Shown here piece by piece: positions 7,119 through 16,285 of a DNA stretch of 64,000 bases. Under the pieces are notes generated by a model, which saw nothing but the letters and a program-made list of their open reading frames with translations, ran no database searches and was not told the origin of the DNA. Location: positions 1 to 64,000 of the forward strand of contig JBJKRL010000148.1 of NCBI GenBank assembly GCA_046704745.1, read 5' to 3'. Position 1 is the stretch's first letter. Each line of letters begins with the position of its first letter. The stretch comes from CAWGGS01 sp046704745. Lineage in GTDB: Bacteria > Desulfobacterota > Desulfobulbia > Desulfobulbales > Desulfocapsaceae. The position numbers and the translations under genes are program-made.

Positions 7119-9680
7119 TTAATTTTTTTCCCAGAGACTCAAGATCGGACTGGCGACAAATATCGATGAGTACGTTCCGATGATAATTCCGATTAAAAGG
7201 GCAAAGGAGAAATCATGGATCACCGAGCCGCCGAAAAGATACAAGGCCAACACACTTAAAAATGCCGTAAACGAGGTAACGATTGAACGGGCCAGTACCT
7301 GGTTGACGCTTTCATTAATAACTTTGAGTATGGAGGGCTTTTCCGATTTTTTCATGTTTTCGCGGATGCGATCAAAGACGACCACGGTATCGTTAAGGGA
7401 ATAGCCTGCCAGAGTAAGTAAGGCCGTTACTATCAGCAGGGTCATTTCTTTGTGTAAGATCCAGCAAACACCGAGGACGGCAAAGACATCGTGGAAAGTG
7501 GCGATTGCCGCCCCAATTCCGAAACTCAGATTAAATCTGAACGCCAGGTAGATGATAACCCCGGCCATAGAAAGAAAGATTGCAAGTATTGCATCGTTGC
7601 GCAGGGCGGCACTAACGGAAGACCCGATTTCAGACTGGCTTTCCAGGGTGAATTTTTTGTCTGGTAATTTAGTTCTAAGGATTTTGGTGATCTGATCACT
7701 CAGGTTTTCGGTCACGGTTTTCTTCGCAACCTTGGTTTTAATCATCAAGCGGTGTTCATTTTCCACCTTTTGCAGATCTGCATCTTTAAAGGGACTGTCG
7801 TTGAAAGCTGCTCGGACTTCTCCCATGGAGAAGTTCTGCTGTGCTTTGTACTGCAGCAGAGATCCGCCGGCAAAGTCGACACCCATGTTGGCATTCCCCA
7901 TGAGAATCTCGATAAATGCTATCACTCCCAAGAGCACAAGCGCACCTGAGAAGGCAAAGGCAATCTTACGCAGTTTCATGTAATCGAGGTTTGGGCGTTT
8001 GAAAAACTGCATGTAGTGGATTTTTTTTATTCTCTTAAATGAGGTCAAACTGTCGAATATCCAGCGTGAGCAGTTGATTGAGGTAAAGAGGTTGAAGATG
8101 ATGCCCAGAGAAAGGGTGATGGCGAAACCTTTGATTGGGCCTGTGCCGAAAAGAAACAGGGCCAGGGCTGTGATCAGGGTGGTTACCTGGGCGTCGATAA
8201 TGGTAAGAAAGGCCTTATTAAACCCGCCGTCAATACCTGAAATAACGGATTTCCCTAGCGCAAGTTCGTCGCGCATCCGCTCAAATATCAGGACGTTGGA
8301 ATCGACAGCCATGCCGATGGAAAGTACGATACCGGCAATACCGGGCATGGTAAGGGTTGCACTGAGTACGGCAAGACCCGAAAAGAGAAAGAGGATATTG
8401 AGCACCAGGGCAAAATTGGCAATGACGCCTGAGAGGCGGTAATAGATAAACATGAAGCCGACAACAAGGATGGAGCCGAGAATACCGGACAAGATACCCT
8501 TATGGATGGAATCTTGTCCCAAGCTGGCACCCACCGTCAGATTCTGGATGATGTCAACGGGAGCGGGCAGGGCACCGACTCGCAGGACGATCGCCAGATC
8601 CGTTGCCTCTTCATGGGTAAAACTTCCGGTAATCTGAGCCGAACCTCCCAGAATCTTCTCCTGTATCACAGGAGCAGAGCGAACAATACCATCGAGGATA
8701 ATGGCCAGTCGTTTTCCCACGTTTTTTTCGGTTACATTGGCAAAGACCCTTGTCCCGCGGCCGGTGAATTCAATACTGACATACGGTTCATTAAACGTGC
8801 CTCCGATTCTGACCTGGGCGTCTTTGATCATGTCACCGGTGAGCAGGATTTTGTTCTGCAAAAGCAGAGGAACGGTTGTCTCGCGTTTGGTGTTCGGGTC
8901 GACGGTTTTCTCAAAGTAAATGGATGTGTCTTTGGGCAGAAGATTTTCCACGGCACGGTTAAGAACCTTTGTGCTTTCTCCTTTATGCCATTTCCCTGAA
9001 GATTCGGCTTGTTGGATAATTTCGGGGAGGTTAATGCCGGCGGAATCGGCGACGAGCTTGAATTCAAGCTGGGCGGTATCGCCAAGGAGTTTAATGGCGC
9101 GCTTGGGGTCCTTCACTCCGGGGAGCTGTATGACTATCTGGTCGTCTCCCTGGCGAACGATGACCGGTTCGGCCACACCGAATTGGTCGATCCTGTTGCG
9201 AAGAATCTCAAGGGACTGATTCACCGCGTTTGTATTGATGAAGTTGATTTTGTCTTTTGATAAAGACAGCAAAATACGGGGAAAACTGCCCTCCTTGGCC
9301 TCTATTTCGGCTTTGATGTCAGGATCGTCTTTGACGATTTTTTTGATTTTTTCTACGGCATTGGTGTTGGGCAGAGTAAAGACAAGGGTACCGGGCTTTG
9401 CCGATTTGGTTTGAACGATGCTGATCGATTCTTCAGCAAGCCTTTCTTTTAGGTCGTTTGCTGCAAATTCCAAAGAATTCTGAGCGGCCTTATCGAGATC
9501 GACTTTTAGAACCAGATGCATACCGCCTTGGAGATCAAGCCCCAGATGGAGTCCGCCGGGTGCCAGATACTTTTTCCACCATGAAGGCGTGGCCGAATAA
9601 AAAGACGGAACTATGGTCACGACGGCTGTGATGATTAAGAAAAAAACCAAGCAAAGCTTTAATTTCAATGAGGTGTTCAT
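7119..9680 (-). CDS. secDF: Fused SecDF protein-export membrane protein
   Basis: An 853-residue inner-membrane protein carrying SecD (about 1-530) and SecF (about 545-853) in one chain. It uses the proton gradient to complete Sec-dependent export. Visible features are an N-terminal membrane anchor, the LGLDLQGGMHLVL SecD signature, the large periplasmic P1 domain, the GMAVDSNVLIFERMRDE motif, and the SecF signatures GVDFAGG and DTVVVFDRIRENM. Twelve transmembrane segments are expected. The ATG at 9680 follows GAGGAGAGAC. Gram-negative relatives often have separate secD and secF preceded by yajC; here the genes are fused and no yajC is adjacent. Confidence 0.95.
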   Translation of the reverse strand: MNTSLKLKLCLVFFLIITAVVTIVPSFYSATPSWWKKYLAPGGLHLGLDLQGGMHLVLKVDLDKAAQNSLEFAANDLKERLAEESISIVQTKSAKPGTLVFTLPNTNAVEKIKKIVKDDPDIKAEIEAKEGSFPRILLSLSKDKINFINTNAVNQSLEILRNRIDQFGVAEPVIVRQGDDQIVIQLPGVKDPKRAIKLLGDTAQLEFKLVADSAGINLPEIIQQAESSGKWHKGESTKVLNRAVENLLPKDTSIYFEKTVDPNTKRETTVPLLLQNKILLTGDMIKDAQVRIGGTFNEPYVSIEFTGRGTRVFANVTEKNVGKRLAIILDGIVRSAPVIQEKILGGSAQITGSFTHEEATDLAIVLRVGALPAPVDIIQNLTVGASLGQDSIHKGILSGILGSILVVGFMFIYYRLSGVIANFALVLNILFLFSGLAVLSATLTMPGIAGIVLSIGMAVDSNVLIFERMRDELALGKSVISGIDGGFNKAFLTIIDAQVTTLITALALFLFGTGPIKGFAITLSLGIIFNLFTSINCSRWIFDSLTSFKRIKKIHYMQFFKRPNLDYMKLRKIAFAFSGALVLLGVIAFIEILMGNANMGVDFAGGSLLQYKAQQNFSMGEVRAAFNDSPFKDADLQKVENEHRLMIKTKVAKKTVTENLSDQITKILRTKLPDKKFTLESQSEIGSSVSAALRNDAILAIFLSMAGVIIYLAFRFNLSFGIGAAIATFHDVFAVLGVCWILHKEMTLLIVTALLTLAGYSLNDTVVVFDRIRENMKKSEKPSILKVINESVNQVLARSIVTSFTAFLSVLALYLFGGSVIHDFSFALLIGIIIGTYSSIFVASPILSLWEKN

Positions 9681-9938
9681 GTCTCTCCTCGGAGGCTTCT
9701 GGAAATATGATTTGTACCCCTTTTCGGGGAGTCAGCTTGGATTTCTCGTAAGAAATCTGGAGTAGCGCCTGCAGCGGCGTATAATAATTACGATAGCTTC
9801 GCGATTATACCTCAAAGCTTGAATCTTGCAAGGTTGAGCAGGAAATTAATGTTGAAAAGGCACTTATTTGGGAAAAGTTGTTTCTACTTACCAGGGGTTC
9901 AAACTTTTGGAGGCGAAACCGATATCCTAAAGGCAGCC

Positions 9939-10694
9939 TTAAGATTTTGAGTTTATAGATGCGGCAAGACATCCGGCACCGAAGCCGTTATCAATATTAA
10001 CGACAGCCAAACCGGGAACACAACTGTTTAACATTCCAAGCAATGCAGTTATACCGCCAAATGCCGTACCATAACCGATGGAAGTCGGAACCCCGATTAC
10101 CGGGCATCCGACCAATCCTCCGACAACACTGGGAAGCGCACCCTCCATTCCGGCCACGACGATAATAACGGAGGCGCTTCTGAGCATGTCATAATGGTCA
10201 AATAGGCGATGCAGTCCTGCAACGCCTACGTCATAAAAAGATTCAACCGGGTGGCCCAGACTTGATGCCGTAAGTTTAGCCTCCTCGGCGATCGGGATAT
10301 CTGAAGTTCCGGCACAGAGGACGACAATGGAGCCATGATGCTCACTTGGCGAAAGCTTTTTGGGGTTGCCGGTGAGAAGACGGGCCTTGGGATGGTATTG
10401 GAGCCCCGGAACAGCGGCCTGGACCTCCTCTGCTTTATCGGTATCGATCCGGGTTGCTATAAGAACAGCACCCGAGGCTAAGATGGTGGAAGCAATTGCT
10501 GAAATTTGCTCGGCGGTTTTCGACTCGCCATAGATAACCTCGGGCACGCCGGTCCGAATGGCTCGTTGATGATCAATACAGGCATCTGTAATACGTTCAG
10601 AGGGAAAGCCTTCAAGCTGACCGGCGGCCTCTTTCACAGCTAACGAGCCGTTTTTTACGGAAAAGAGCAATTCGATAAGTTGCTTGTGGTCCAT
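9939..10694 (-). CDS. larB: Nickel-pincer cofactor biosynthesis protein LarB
   Basis: This is a PurE-like carboxylase/hydrolase family member that carboxylates nicotinic acid adenine dinucleotide in synthesis of the nickel-pincer nucleotide cofactor of lactate racemase-type enzymes. The 251-residue reading from ATG 10694 matches family length. An ORF extension to 10859 is rejected because it adds an unrelated hydrophobic leader. The C-terminal half shows VVAGMEGALPSVVGGL, GVPTSIGYG and CVPGLAVVNIDNGFGAG; the cysteine before PGL corresponds to the covalent catalytic cysteine of LarB. No larC or larE is in the window. The Shine-Dalgarno sequence is weak, so the start is less certain than the identity. 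Confidence 0.88.
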   Translation of the reverse strand: MDHKQLIELLFSVKNGSLAVKEAAGQLEGFPSERITDACIDHQRAIRTGVPEVIYGESKTAEQISAIASTILASGAVLIATRIDTDKAEEVQAAVPGLQYHPKARLLTGNPKKLSPSEHHGSIVVLCAGTSDIPIAEEAKLTASSLGHPVESFYDVGVAGLHRLFDHYDMLRSASVIIVVAGMEGALPSVVGGLVGCPVIGVPTSIGYGTAFGGITALLGMLNSCVPGLAVVNIDNGFGAGCLAASINSKS

Positions 10695-11004
10695 GGAAGA
10701 GAGAATTAAGAGTTTATAAAAAGATGAAAATTCCAGGAAAACAAAATGAGTGAACACTAACATGATTTGGATAGCAGGTAAAGCGGATTTGTCGGAGTTT
10801 ACAGTTGAGCCCAACTCTGAAAATATGCTACATTTTGCAAAACTCATTGAAAGCCTCAACGAAACAGGTGAAGATTAACAACGTAAAGCCATACGAGACT
10901 GACAAGAGTCGTATGGAACACAGCATCTTTACAAAGTCGGTTTCCGTCTTTGTTGAAAGAAATGGATGTGATACCAAAGTGACACTTTATGTGGTGAGCT
11001 GGTA

Positions 11005-12012
11005 ATGGGAATTCTTCCGCCCTATATACACTACTTACTTTCCACGGATGCCTACCCTCATCCTATAGGAAAAATCAAATTGATTCAGACGCATATCTCT
11101 TATGTCGTACTTGCGGGAGACTATGTTTATAAATGGAAAAAGCCCGTTGACTTCGGATTCCTCAATTTTTCCACCTTGGAGAAAAGAGAGTTCTATTGCA
11201 GGCGTGAACTGGTCCTCAACCGCCGCCTTTGTCCGGATCTGTATCTTGAACTGGTCACCGTCAATCTTATCGATGGACGATATTCTCTTGAAGGGCCGGG
11301 GCAGGTGGTGGAATATGGTATCAAGATGGCCCGAATGCCTGAGAACCGAATGATGACAAAAATAATTGAAGCAGGAAACTTGTCCAAGAAACATCTCGAT
11401 GGGATCATTGAGGTGTTGATTCCCTTTTATCAATCGGCAGAAGGCGGCGGGTACATCAATGAATTTGGTCGTGCGGAGGCTGTTGCTAAAAATGTGCTGG
11501 AAAATTTTACTCAATCCGAAGGGTTTATCGGTAAAGGGAAGTTGACCCTCCAAACATTTGAGAAGATCAAGCAGTATTCGCTAAATGTTCTCTCCGATCG
11601 CAACCGATTTGATCGTCGGATTGCAGCCGGACGGATACGAGATTGTCACGGAGATCTCTATTCGGCCAATATCTGCCTGACCGATAAAGTTTATATCTTT
11701 GATTGTATCGAGTTTAATGAACGATTTCGCTATACTGATGTGGCTGCCGATATTGCTTTCTTGGCAATGGATCTTGATTTTCATGGTCTTTCGGACCTTT
11801 CCTCCTATTTTATTCATCGTTTTATAGCAGAATCGGGCGATGAACAGCTCTTGGAAATGCTTAACTTTTATAAATGCTATCGAGCCGTTGTCAGAGGGAA
11901 AATTGGTCTCTTTACTGCAAAAGACCCCTCCGTTGCCCCTGAAACGGTAAAGACCTGCCTGAAACAGGCAGGAAGATATTTCAAGCTGGCCGAAAGGTAC
12001 AGCGAGGGCTAG
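11005..12012 (+). CDS. Aminoglycoside-phosphotransferase-fold kinase
   Basis: A 335-residue protein of the APH/choline-kinase fold (COG2187-like). The catalytic motif CHGDLYSANI and the metal-binding IFDCIEFN are clear, and an N-terminal lysine-containing strand (VYKWKKPVDFGFL) matches the ATP-binding lobe. The substrate is unknown and antibiotic resistance should not be inferred. In many proteobacteria this domain is fused to a P-loop kinase; here the P-loop partner is the next gene, 10 bases on. The ATG overlaps the stop of a possible 30-codon ORF (10914-11005, TAATG overlap) that could couple its translation. Confidence 0.8.
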   Translation: MGILPPYIHYLLSTDAYPHPIGKIKLIQTHISYVVLAGDYVYKWKKPVDFGFLNFSTLEKREFYCRRELVLNRRLCPDLYLELVTVNLIDGRYSLEGPGQVVEYGIKMARMPENRMMTKIIEAGNLSKKHLDGIIEVLIPFYQSAEGGGYINEFGRAEAVAKNVLENFTQSEGFIGKGKLTLQTFEKIKQYSLNVLSDRNRFDRRIAAGRIRDCHGDLYSANICLTDKVYIFDCIEFNERFRYTDVAADIAFLAMDLDFHGLSDLSSYFIHRFIAESGDEQLLEMLNFYKCYRAVVRGKIGLFTAKDPSVAPETVKTCLKQAGRYFKLAERYSEG

Positions 12013-12022
12013 GGGAAGCGAT

Positions 12023-12592
12023 ATGCAGAGAGGAAAGCGGTTGCTGGTCTTTTTCGGGATGATAGCCTCCGGAAAGTCCTATCTTGCCATGGCCTGTGCC
12101 AAGAAATGGAACTGTGTTTACCACAACTCGGATATTGTCCGAAAGCAGCTTGCGGGTTTGGCCTCCGCTGCCAAGAGGGAATATAACGGCTATGAAGAAG
12201 GCATCTATAGCAGTGAATTTTCCCGGCGTACCTACGATGCCCTGATCGATCTGGCCCGGCAGGATCTTGCAGGGGAAAACAATGCCTGTGTTATCCTGGA
12301 TGCCTCCTTCCAGTCATGTAGAGAGAGGCAGCGCATCTGTTTTGAATTCGGCGCTGAGTTCAAAATCCTGTTCGTCCATTGTCAATGTAATGAAACTGTT
12401 TTGAAGAAGAGATTGGACAAGAGACTTAAAGATCCGGAGGCGGTCTCTGACGGACGATGGGAGATCTATCTGAAGCAGAAGGAACGGTTTGAACCGCCGG
12501 TAGAATTATCGGTCGAGCAACTTTTAACTTTGGATACCGATCGGCCTCTTGCCAAATTAGTCTCTTTGCTTGAAGATAAAATAGGTGTATAA
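12023..12592 (+). CDS. P-loop kinase, partner of the preceding phosphotransferase
   Basis: A 189-residue AAA_33/gluconate-kinase-like P-loop protein. Its Walker A motif is GMIASGKS near the N-terminus, the strand-end CVILDASF contributes the second acidic site, and KKRLDKRL supplies the arginine-rich lid. It starts 10 bases after the APH-fold gene, with GGGGAAG as ribosome binding site. Related genomes carry these two domains as one polypeptide (COG2187 plus COG0645), so the two products probably act together on the same small-molecule substrate, which is not known. Confidence 0.8.
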   Translation: MQRGKRLLVFFGMIASGKSYLAMACAKKWNCVYHNSDIVRKQLAGLASAAKREYNGYEEGIYSSEFSRRTYDALIDLARQDLAGENNACVILDASFQSCRERQRICFEFGAEFKILFVHCQCNETVLKKRLDKRLKDPEAVSDGRWEIYLKQKERFEPPVELSVEQLLTLDTDRPLAKLVSLLEDKIGV

Positions 12593-12633
12593 ACAAAAGA
12601 TCGCTATACCAAGATTTACGGAAAGGAAGACCT

Positions 12634-13077
12634 ATGTATACACGAATTTATATTTTGAGATTTCCTAAAGACACCAGTGAACAGCCTTTTATCTACCAAC
12701 TGGTGAAGCAGTACGATATTGAGTCCAATATACTGAAGGCAGATATTCTGCCGCACCGGGAAGGGATGATGATCCTTGGCCTGAAAGGAAGCAAGAACAA
12801 TGTTAAGGCAGGTCTAGAGTACCTGCAAAGTTTCGGCGTACGGGTCGAGCGCCTGGCGGCGAGTATTCGACGCGACGATGAGAAGTGTTTTCAATGCGGC
12901 GCCTGCACGGGAATTTGTCCTTCCGGAGCCTTGACTATTCGTCGGCCGGAAATGGCCGTTATTTTTGACCCGGATAAATGTACTGGCTGCGGGCAATGTG
13001 TCACCATCTGCCCGGTCAGGGCAATGGATGTCTCGCTGGGGCAGGATTGGGCCTTCGCTGATGGGGGGATGGCTTAG
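12634..13077 (+). CDS. NIL-domain 4Fe-4S ferredoxin
   Basis: A 147-residue protein with an N-terminal NIL domain (about 1-72; a ferredoxin-like small-molecule-binding fold first named from methionine ABC transporters). A dicluster ferredoxin follows: CFQCGACTGICP and CTGCGQCVTICP, each a complete CxxCxxCxxxCP set. In sulfate reducers and methanogens such proteins are linked to sulfur or homocysteine metabolism. That role is only suggested here because no partner gene is adjacent. The stop codon is one base short of the convergent bamD stop, leaving no room for a separate terminator. Confidence 0.88.
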   Translation: MYTRIYILRFPKDTSEQPFIYQLVKQYDIESNILKADILPHREGMMILGLKGSKNNVKAGLEYLQSFGVRVERLAASIRRDDEKCFQCGACTGICPSGALTIRRPEMAVIFDPDKCTGCGQCVTICPVRAMDVSLGQDWAFADGGMA

Positions 13078-13078
13078 C

Positions 13079-13909
13079 TTAATTGCTGTCCTTTTTCCCA
13101 TTGGAAGTATCAAAGGATTTGGAGTGGAAGAAGCTTTTCCAACTCGGAAGCGAGAGATCGGCAAACCAATCCATGATACCATAATGGGGTGGATTACCGG
13201 CTTCAATTCTAGCCAGGAGTTTTTTGGCCCGCGGAGTGATCATCGCGTTTGGATACGTGGTAACGAGGTATTTCAACCGGGTTGCGGCCTGTTTGTATTT
13301 TCCGGTTCTTAAATAAAATTTGACCACAAAGTATTCGTGGTTAACAAGAAATTCCCTGGCCGCCCTTATTCGCGCTTTGGCCTCATCTGTATATGGCGAA
13401 ACAGGATATGCCCGCAACAACTGGGAAAAATCCTGAACTGCCTGGATGGCTCCTTCCGGATCCCTGTCGATGGTATCGATACGATTATAATTACACATCC
13501 CTTTTTGATACATCACATATGGCATGGCCTCATTAGTGGGGTGTCTTTCTTCAAATTGCTTGTAATAGAGGAGTGCTTCACCATATTTTTCCAGGTAGTA
13601 CTTGCAGTCTGCCTCTTTAAGTTCCGCAAGGATGGCCTGACGGCTGAAAGGATATTTGTCGAGGATTTCGGTGAAGTATTTTTCCGCCGTGTCATATTTC
13701 CCTACATTGAATGCGTCCAAGCCTTCTATGATGAGGGCTTCAGGCTGCTTATGAATGTTGACGTCTTTGTCGCTGGAAAAGTTGAACATATTTTTAATGG
13801 TTGCACATCCGGATAGAGAAAGAGGCAACACTATTGCCCAGAGGAGAACAAGGCGAAGTAGACTTTTGCGGACGTCAAAATAGGGGGTTTTTTTTATACG
13901 TGATTGCAT
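13079..13909 (-). CDS. bamD: Outer-membrane assembly lipoprotein BamD
   Basis: A 276-residue lipoprotein of the BAM complex that inserts beta-barrel proteins into the outer membrane. It has a basic N-terminus and a hydrophobic stretch ending in the lipobox LSLSGC, so Cys35 would be the lipidated first residue. Tetratricopeptide-like helices follow (EALIIEGLDAFNVGKYDTA, YPFSRQAILAEL, YPVSPYTDEAKARI), matching BamD. It confirms a diderm envelope. It is alone on its strand and convergent with the ferredoxin gene. Confidence 0.92.
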   Translation of the reverse strand: MQSRIKKTPYFDVRKSLLRLVLLWAIVLPLSLSGCATIKNMFNFSSDKDVNIHKQPEALIIEGLDAFNVGKYDTAEKYFTEILDKYPFSRQAILAELKEADCKYYLEKYGEALLYYKQFEERHPTNEAMPYVMYQKGMCNYNRIDTIDRDPEGAIQAVQDFSQLLRAYPVSPYTDEAKARIRAAREFLVNHEYFVVKFYLRTGKYKQAATRLKYLVTTYPNAMITPRAKKLLARIEAGNPPHYGIMDWFADLSLPSWKSFFHSKSFDTSNGKKDSN

Positions 13910-14029
13910 GGTCGGATGAAATTGGAAGGATGGCTTTCCGGGTAAGAATTTTCCGGAAAGTCCTTTTCCACCTGCTCACTGGGGAAATCCCGATAAAACC
14001 GGAATGCAATAAAAGCTTCTCTATGTTTC

Positions 14030-14356
14030 TTACAAAGCTTTGTTGATAAGGCTTACTAATTGGGCTTTACCCACAGCTCCGGTAATCTGGTCGACAACCT
14101 CACCGTCTTTAAAGAGAATTAAGGTCGGAATTGCCCGAATACCGAATTTCCCTGGGGTTGCAGGATTGTCATCAACATTCATCTTATAGACATTTATCTT
14201 TCCGTCGTATTCGGCGGCCAGATCTTCAACGACCGGTCCAATAGCCTTGCATGGTCCACACCAGGGAGCCCAGAAGTCTACAAGAGAGGGTAGTTCAGAG
14301 CCGATTTTGGCGTCAAACTCAGAATCAGTTACCTGTTGGACTTTGTCGCTTGCCAT
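14030..14356 (-). CDS. trxA: Thioredoxin
   Basis: A 108-residue cytoplasmic thioredoxin. The active site is WCGPCK (Cys33, Cys36), followed by the IRAIPTLILFKDGEVVD segment with the conserved cis-proline. It reduces protein disulfides for thioredoxin-dependent enzymes. The gene has a strong ribosome binding site (AAGGAG, 7 bases before ATG). No thioredoxin reductase gene is adjacent. It is divergent from hemL, with about 300 bases between them. Confidence 0.96.
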   Translation of the reverse strand: MASDKVQQVTDSEFDAKIGSELPSLVDFWAPWCGPCKAIGPVVEDLAAEYDGKINVYKMNVDDNPATPGKFGIRAIPTLILFKDGEVVDQITGAVGKAQLVSLINKAL

Positions 14357-14575
14357 TGTATATCTCCTTAAAGATAGGGGTTGAAATATTTAAAATCTTA
14401 AAACAATAAGATTCGCTGGACATGTGATCGGATCGGGAAGTAATCGCCGCCTAGTTTACCTTCTGTACAGGGACAAAACAAGTAAAATGTTCTCGTAAAA
14501 ACACGTCCGGGGCCATCTTTAGTCAGTCATCTAATTTGTGCACGATACCAGTAAAGGTCAAGAGAGGAAACGTGT

Positions 14576-14605
14576 TTGACAGCATTTCCTCTTGCATGCT
14601 ATATT
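14576..14605 (+). promoter_or_regulatory. Sigma-70-type promoter for hemL
   Basis: A perfect -35 hexamer TTGACA (14576-14581) is followed after 18 bases by TATATT (14600-14605). The predicted start near 14612 gives a short leader before the hemL ATG at 14652. Confidence 0.75.
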
Positions 14606-14651
14606 CATAAACTTTCCTGAGCAAATTAAATATCTAGACCAGGAGTCACTA

Positions 14652-15944
14652 ATGAAAACGAGTACTTCCGGAAAAATGTTTCAAAGGGCTATGACATTGA
14701 TTCCAGGTGGGGTCAACAGTCCTGTCAGAGCCTGCCGATCCGTAGGATGTGATCCGTTGTTTATAAAGAAGGCAGCAGGCGCAAAACTTGTCGATGTTGA
14801 CGGCAATGAATTTATCGATTTTGTCGGATCATGGGGGCCTATGATACTTGGGCATACGCATCCTGCAATATTGGATGCGATTTGCCATGCTGCGGCAGAT
14901 GGAACCAGTTTCGGCGCTCCGACTGAGGCTGAAATAGAGCTGGCTGCTCTGGTGGTAGAAGCGGTTCCTTCAATCGACAAGGTCCGATTTGTCAATTCGG
15001 GAACTGAAGCAACAATGAGCGCCGTTCGACTTGCCAGAGGTTACACCGGAAAAAAAACAATTATAAAATTTGATGGCTGTTATCATGGCCATGCCGATTC
15101 CTTTCTGGTCAAAGCCGGTTCCGGTGTCTTGACCTTGGGGATTCCCGGAAGTCCCGGTGTCCCCGAGGATATTGTGAAAAACACCGTTTCAATACCTTAC
15201 AATGATTTGGAAATATTGGAAAAGACTCTTGACGAGGAGTCGTTGGATATTGCATGTGTGATTGTAGAGCCGGTGGCAGGTAATATGGGGTGTGTGCCTC
15301 CCAGGCAAGATTTTTTGGCCGGGCTCAGAAAAATGACTGCACAACGAGGAATTGTGTTGATATTTGATGAGGTTATTACCGGCTTTAGATTGTCTTACGG
15401 GGGGGCTCAGGAATATTTCGGGGTTATGCCCGATCTGACATGTCTGGGCAAGATCATCGGCGGAGGCCTACCGGTGGGCGCATATGGCGGAAAGTCTGAA
15501 ATCATGGATTGCATTGCCCCTGATGGTCCCGTGTACCAGGCTGGAACACTCTCCGGCAATCCTTTAGCCATGGCCGCCGGCATTGCTGCCCTTAGCCTAC
15601 TGAAAGAAAAAGGTTTTTACGCTGCGCTTGAAGAGAAGGCCTCCTGGCTGGCGGATCGTTTGCAAACAGTGGCTCAGACATGCGGCATCGAGGTGCAATT
15701 GAACAGGGTCGGTTCGTTATTGACGACATTTTTTACCTCTGAACCGGTTACGGATTTCAACTCGGCGATGACATCGGATACCAACCGCTATGCCTGCCAT
15801 TATCGCCAAATGTTGAGTCAGGGGATTTATCTTGCACCTTCACAATTTGAAGTTGCTTTTATTTCAGCTGCTCACACATTAGATGATCTGGAAAAGATGG
15901 TAAAAATGACTGAATGGTCATTCAAAAAATTAAGGGAATTATAA
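14652..15944 (+). CDS. hemL: Glutamate-1-semialdehyde 2,1-aminomutase
   Basis: A PLP enzyme that makes 5-aminolevulinate for tetrapyrroles by the C5 pathway. The 430-residue length matches the family. NSGTEATMSAVRLARG, FDGCYHGHAD and DEVITGFR are present, and the PLP lysine lies in CLGKIIGGGLPVGAYGG. The ATG at 14652 is preferred over one 60 bases upstream because it follows AGGAGT and gives the standard N-terminus. It lies just upstream of the atpZ-atpI-atpB-atpE unit but has its own promoter. Confidence 0.96.
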   Translation: MKTSTSGKMFQRAMTLIPGGVNSPVRACRSVGCDPLFIKKAAGAKLVDVDGNEFIDFVGSWGPMILGHTHPAILDAICHAAADGTSFGAPTEAEIELAALVVEAVPSIDKVRFVNSGTEATMSAVRLARGYTGKKTIIKFDGCYHGHADSFLVKAGSGVLTLGIPGSPGVPEDIVKNTVSIPYNDLEILEKTLDEESLDIACVIVEPVAGNMGCVPPRQDFLAGLRKMTAQRGIVLIFDEVITGFRLSYGGAQEYFGVMPDLTCLGKIIGGGLPVGAYGGKSEIMDCIAPDGPVYQAGTLSGNPLAMAAGIAALSLLKEKGFYAALEEKASWLADRLQTVAQTCGIEVQLNRVGSLLTTFFTSEPVTDFNSAMTSDTNRYACHYRQMLSQGIYLAPSQFEVAFISAAHTLDDLEKMVKMTEWSFKKLREL

Positions 15945-15952
15945 AAAAATCG

Positions 15953-15981
15953 TTGACTTTGATCTGTGAGCATGCTACCAA
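15953..15981 (+). promoter_or_regulatory. Possible promoter for the atpZ-I-B-E unit
   Basis: TTGACT (15953-15958), a 17-base spacer and TACCAA (15976-15981) preceded by TG, as in an extended -10. It is located directly after the hemL stop and 50 bases before atpZ. The -10 match is imperfect, so this is tentative. Confidence 0.4.
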
Positions 15982-16030
15982 AAGCCTGTTGTATTCTGGG
16001 GGATACCCTTAAAGTGAAGTGGTGATCGGA

Positions 16031-16285
16031 ATGTCTGATCTGAAAGATGAATTTGTTCAGCTACTAGCACACTATGGACATGTCGGTTTTACCTTTGTCG
16101 CCTGCATTTTCATCGGTCTGTTCGGAGGGATCTTCCTTGATCAGAAGGTGTTTCATACAGCACCATGGTTTACTTTTATAGGGCTTGCATTTGGAATTGT
16201 TGCAGGCTTTAAGACGTTGTTGCAGGTCCTCTGGCGCGCCAATAAAGAAGATAAAGAGAAGGACAATAGAGGATCTCGTGGTTGA
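16031..16285 (+). CDS. atpZ: AtpZ/AtpI-family ATP synthase assembly protein
   Basis: An 84-residue membrane protein with two transmembrane helices (about residues 15-37 and 44-68) separated by the short GGIFLDQKVFHTAPWF turn that typifies the AtpZ/AtpI family, then a charged tail. Members aid c-ring assembly or divalent cation movement near the ATP synthase. It overlaps the start of atpI by 8 bases. An in-frame GTG at 16019 is an alternative start; the ATG at 16031 gives the more typical cytoplasmic N-terminus. Confidence 0.85.
   Translation: MSDLKDEFVQLLAHYGHVGFTFVACIFIGLFGGIFLDQKVFHTAPWFTFIGLAFGIVAGFKTLLQVLWRANKEDKEKDNRGSRG

Noticed and set aside
10695..10859. N-terminal extension of the larB ORF
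   Set aside because: The extra 55 residues are hydrophobic and unlike LarB; ATG 10694 gives the standard N-terminus.
10914..11005. 30-codon ORF ending in TAATG overlap with the APH-fold gene
   Set aside because: It might be a leader peptide, but it lacks a clear ribosome binding site and any recognisable feature, so it is mentioned only in the neighbouring entry.
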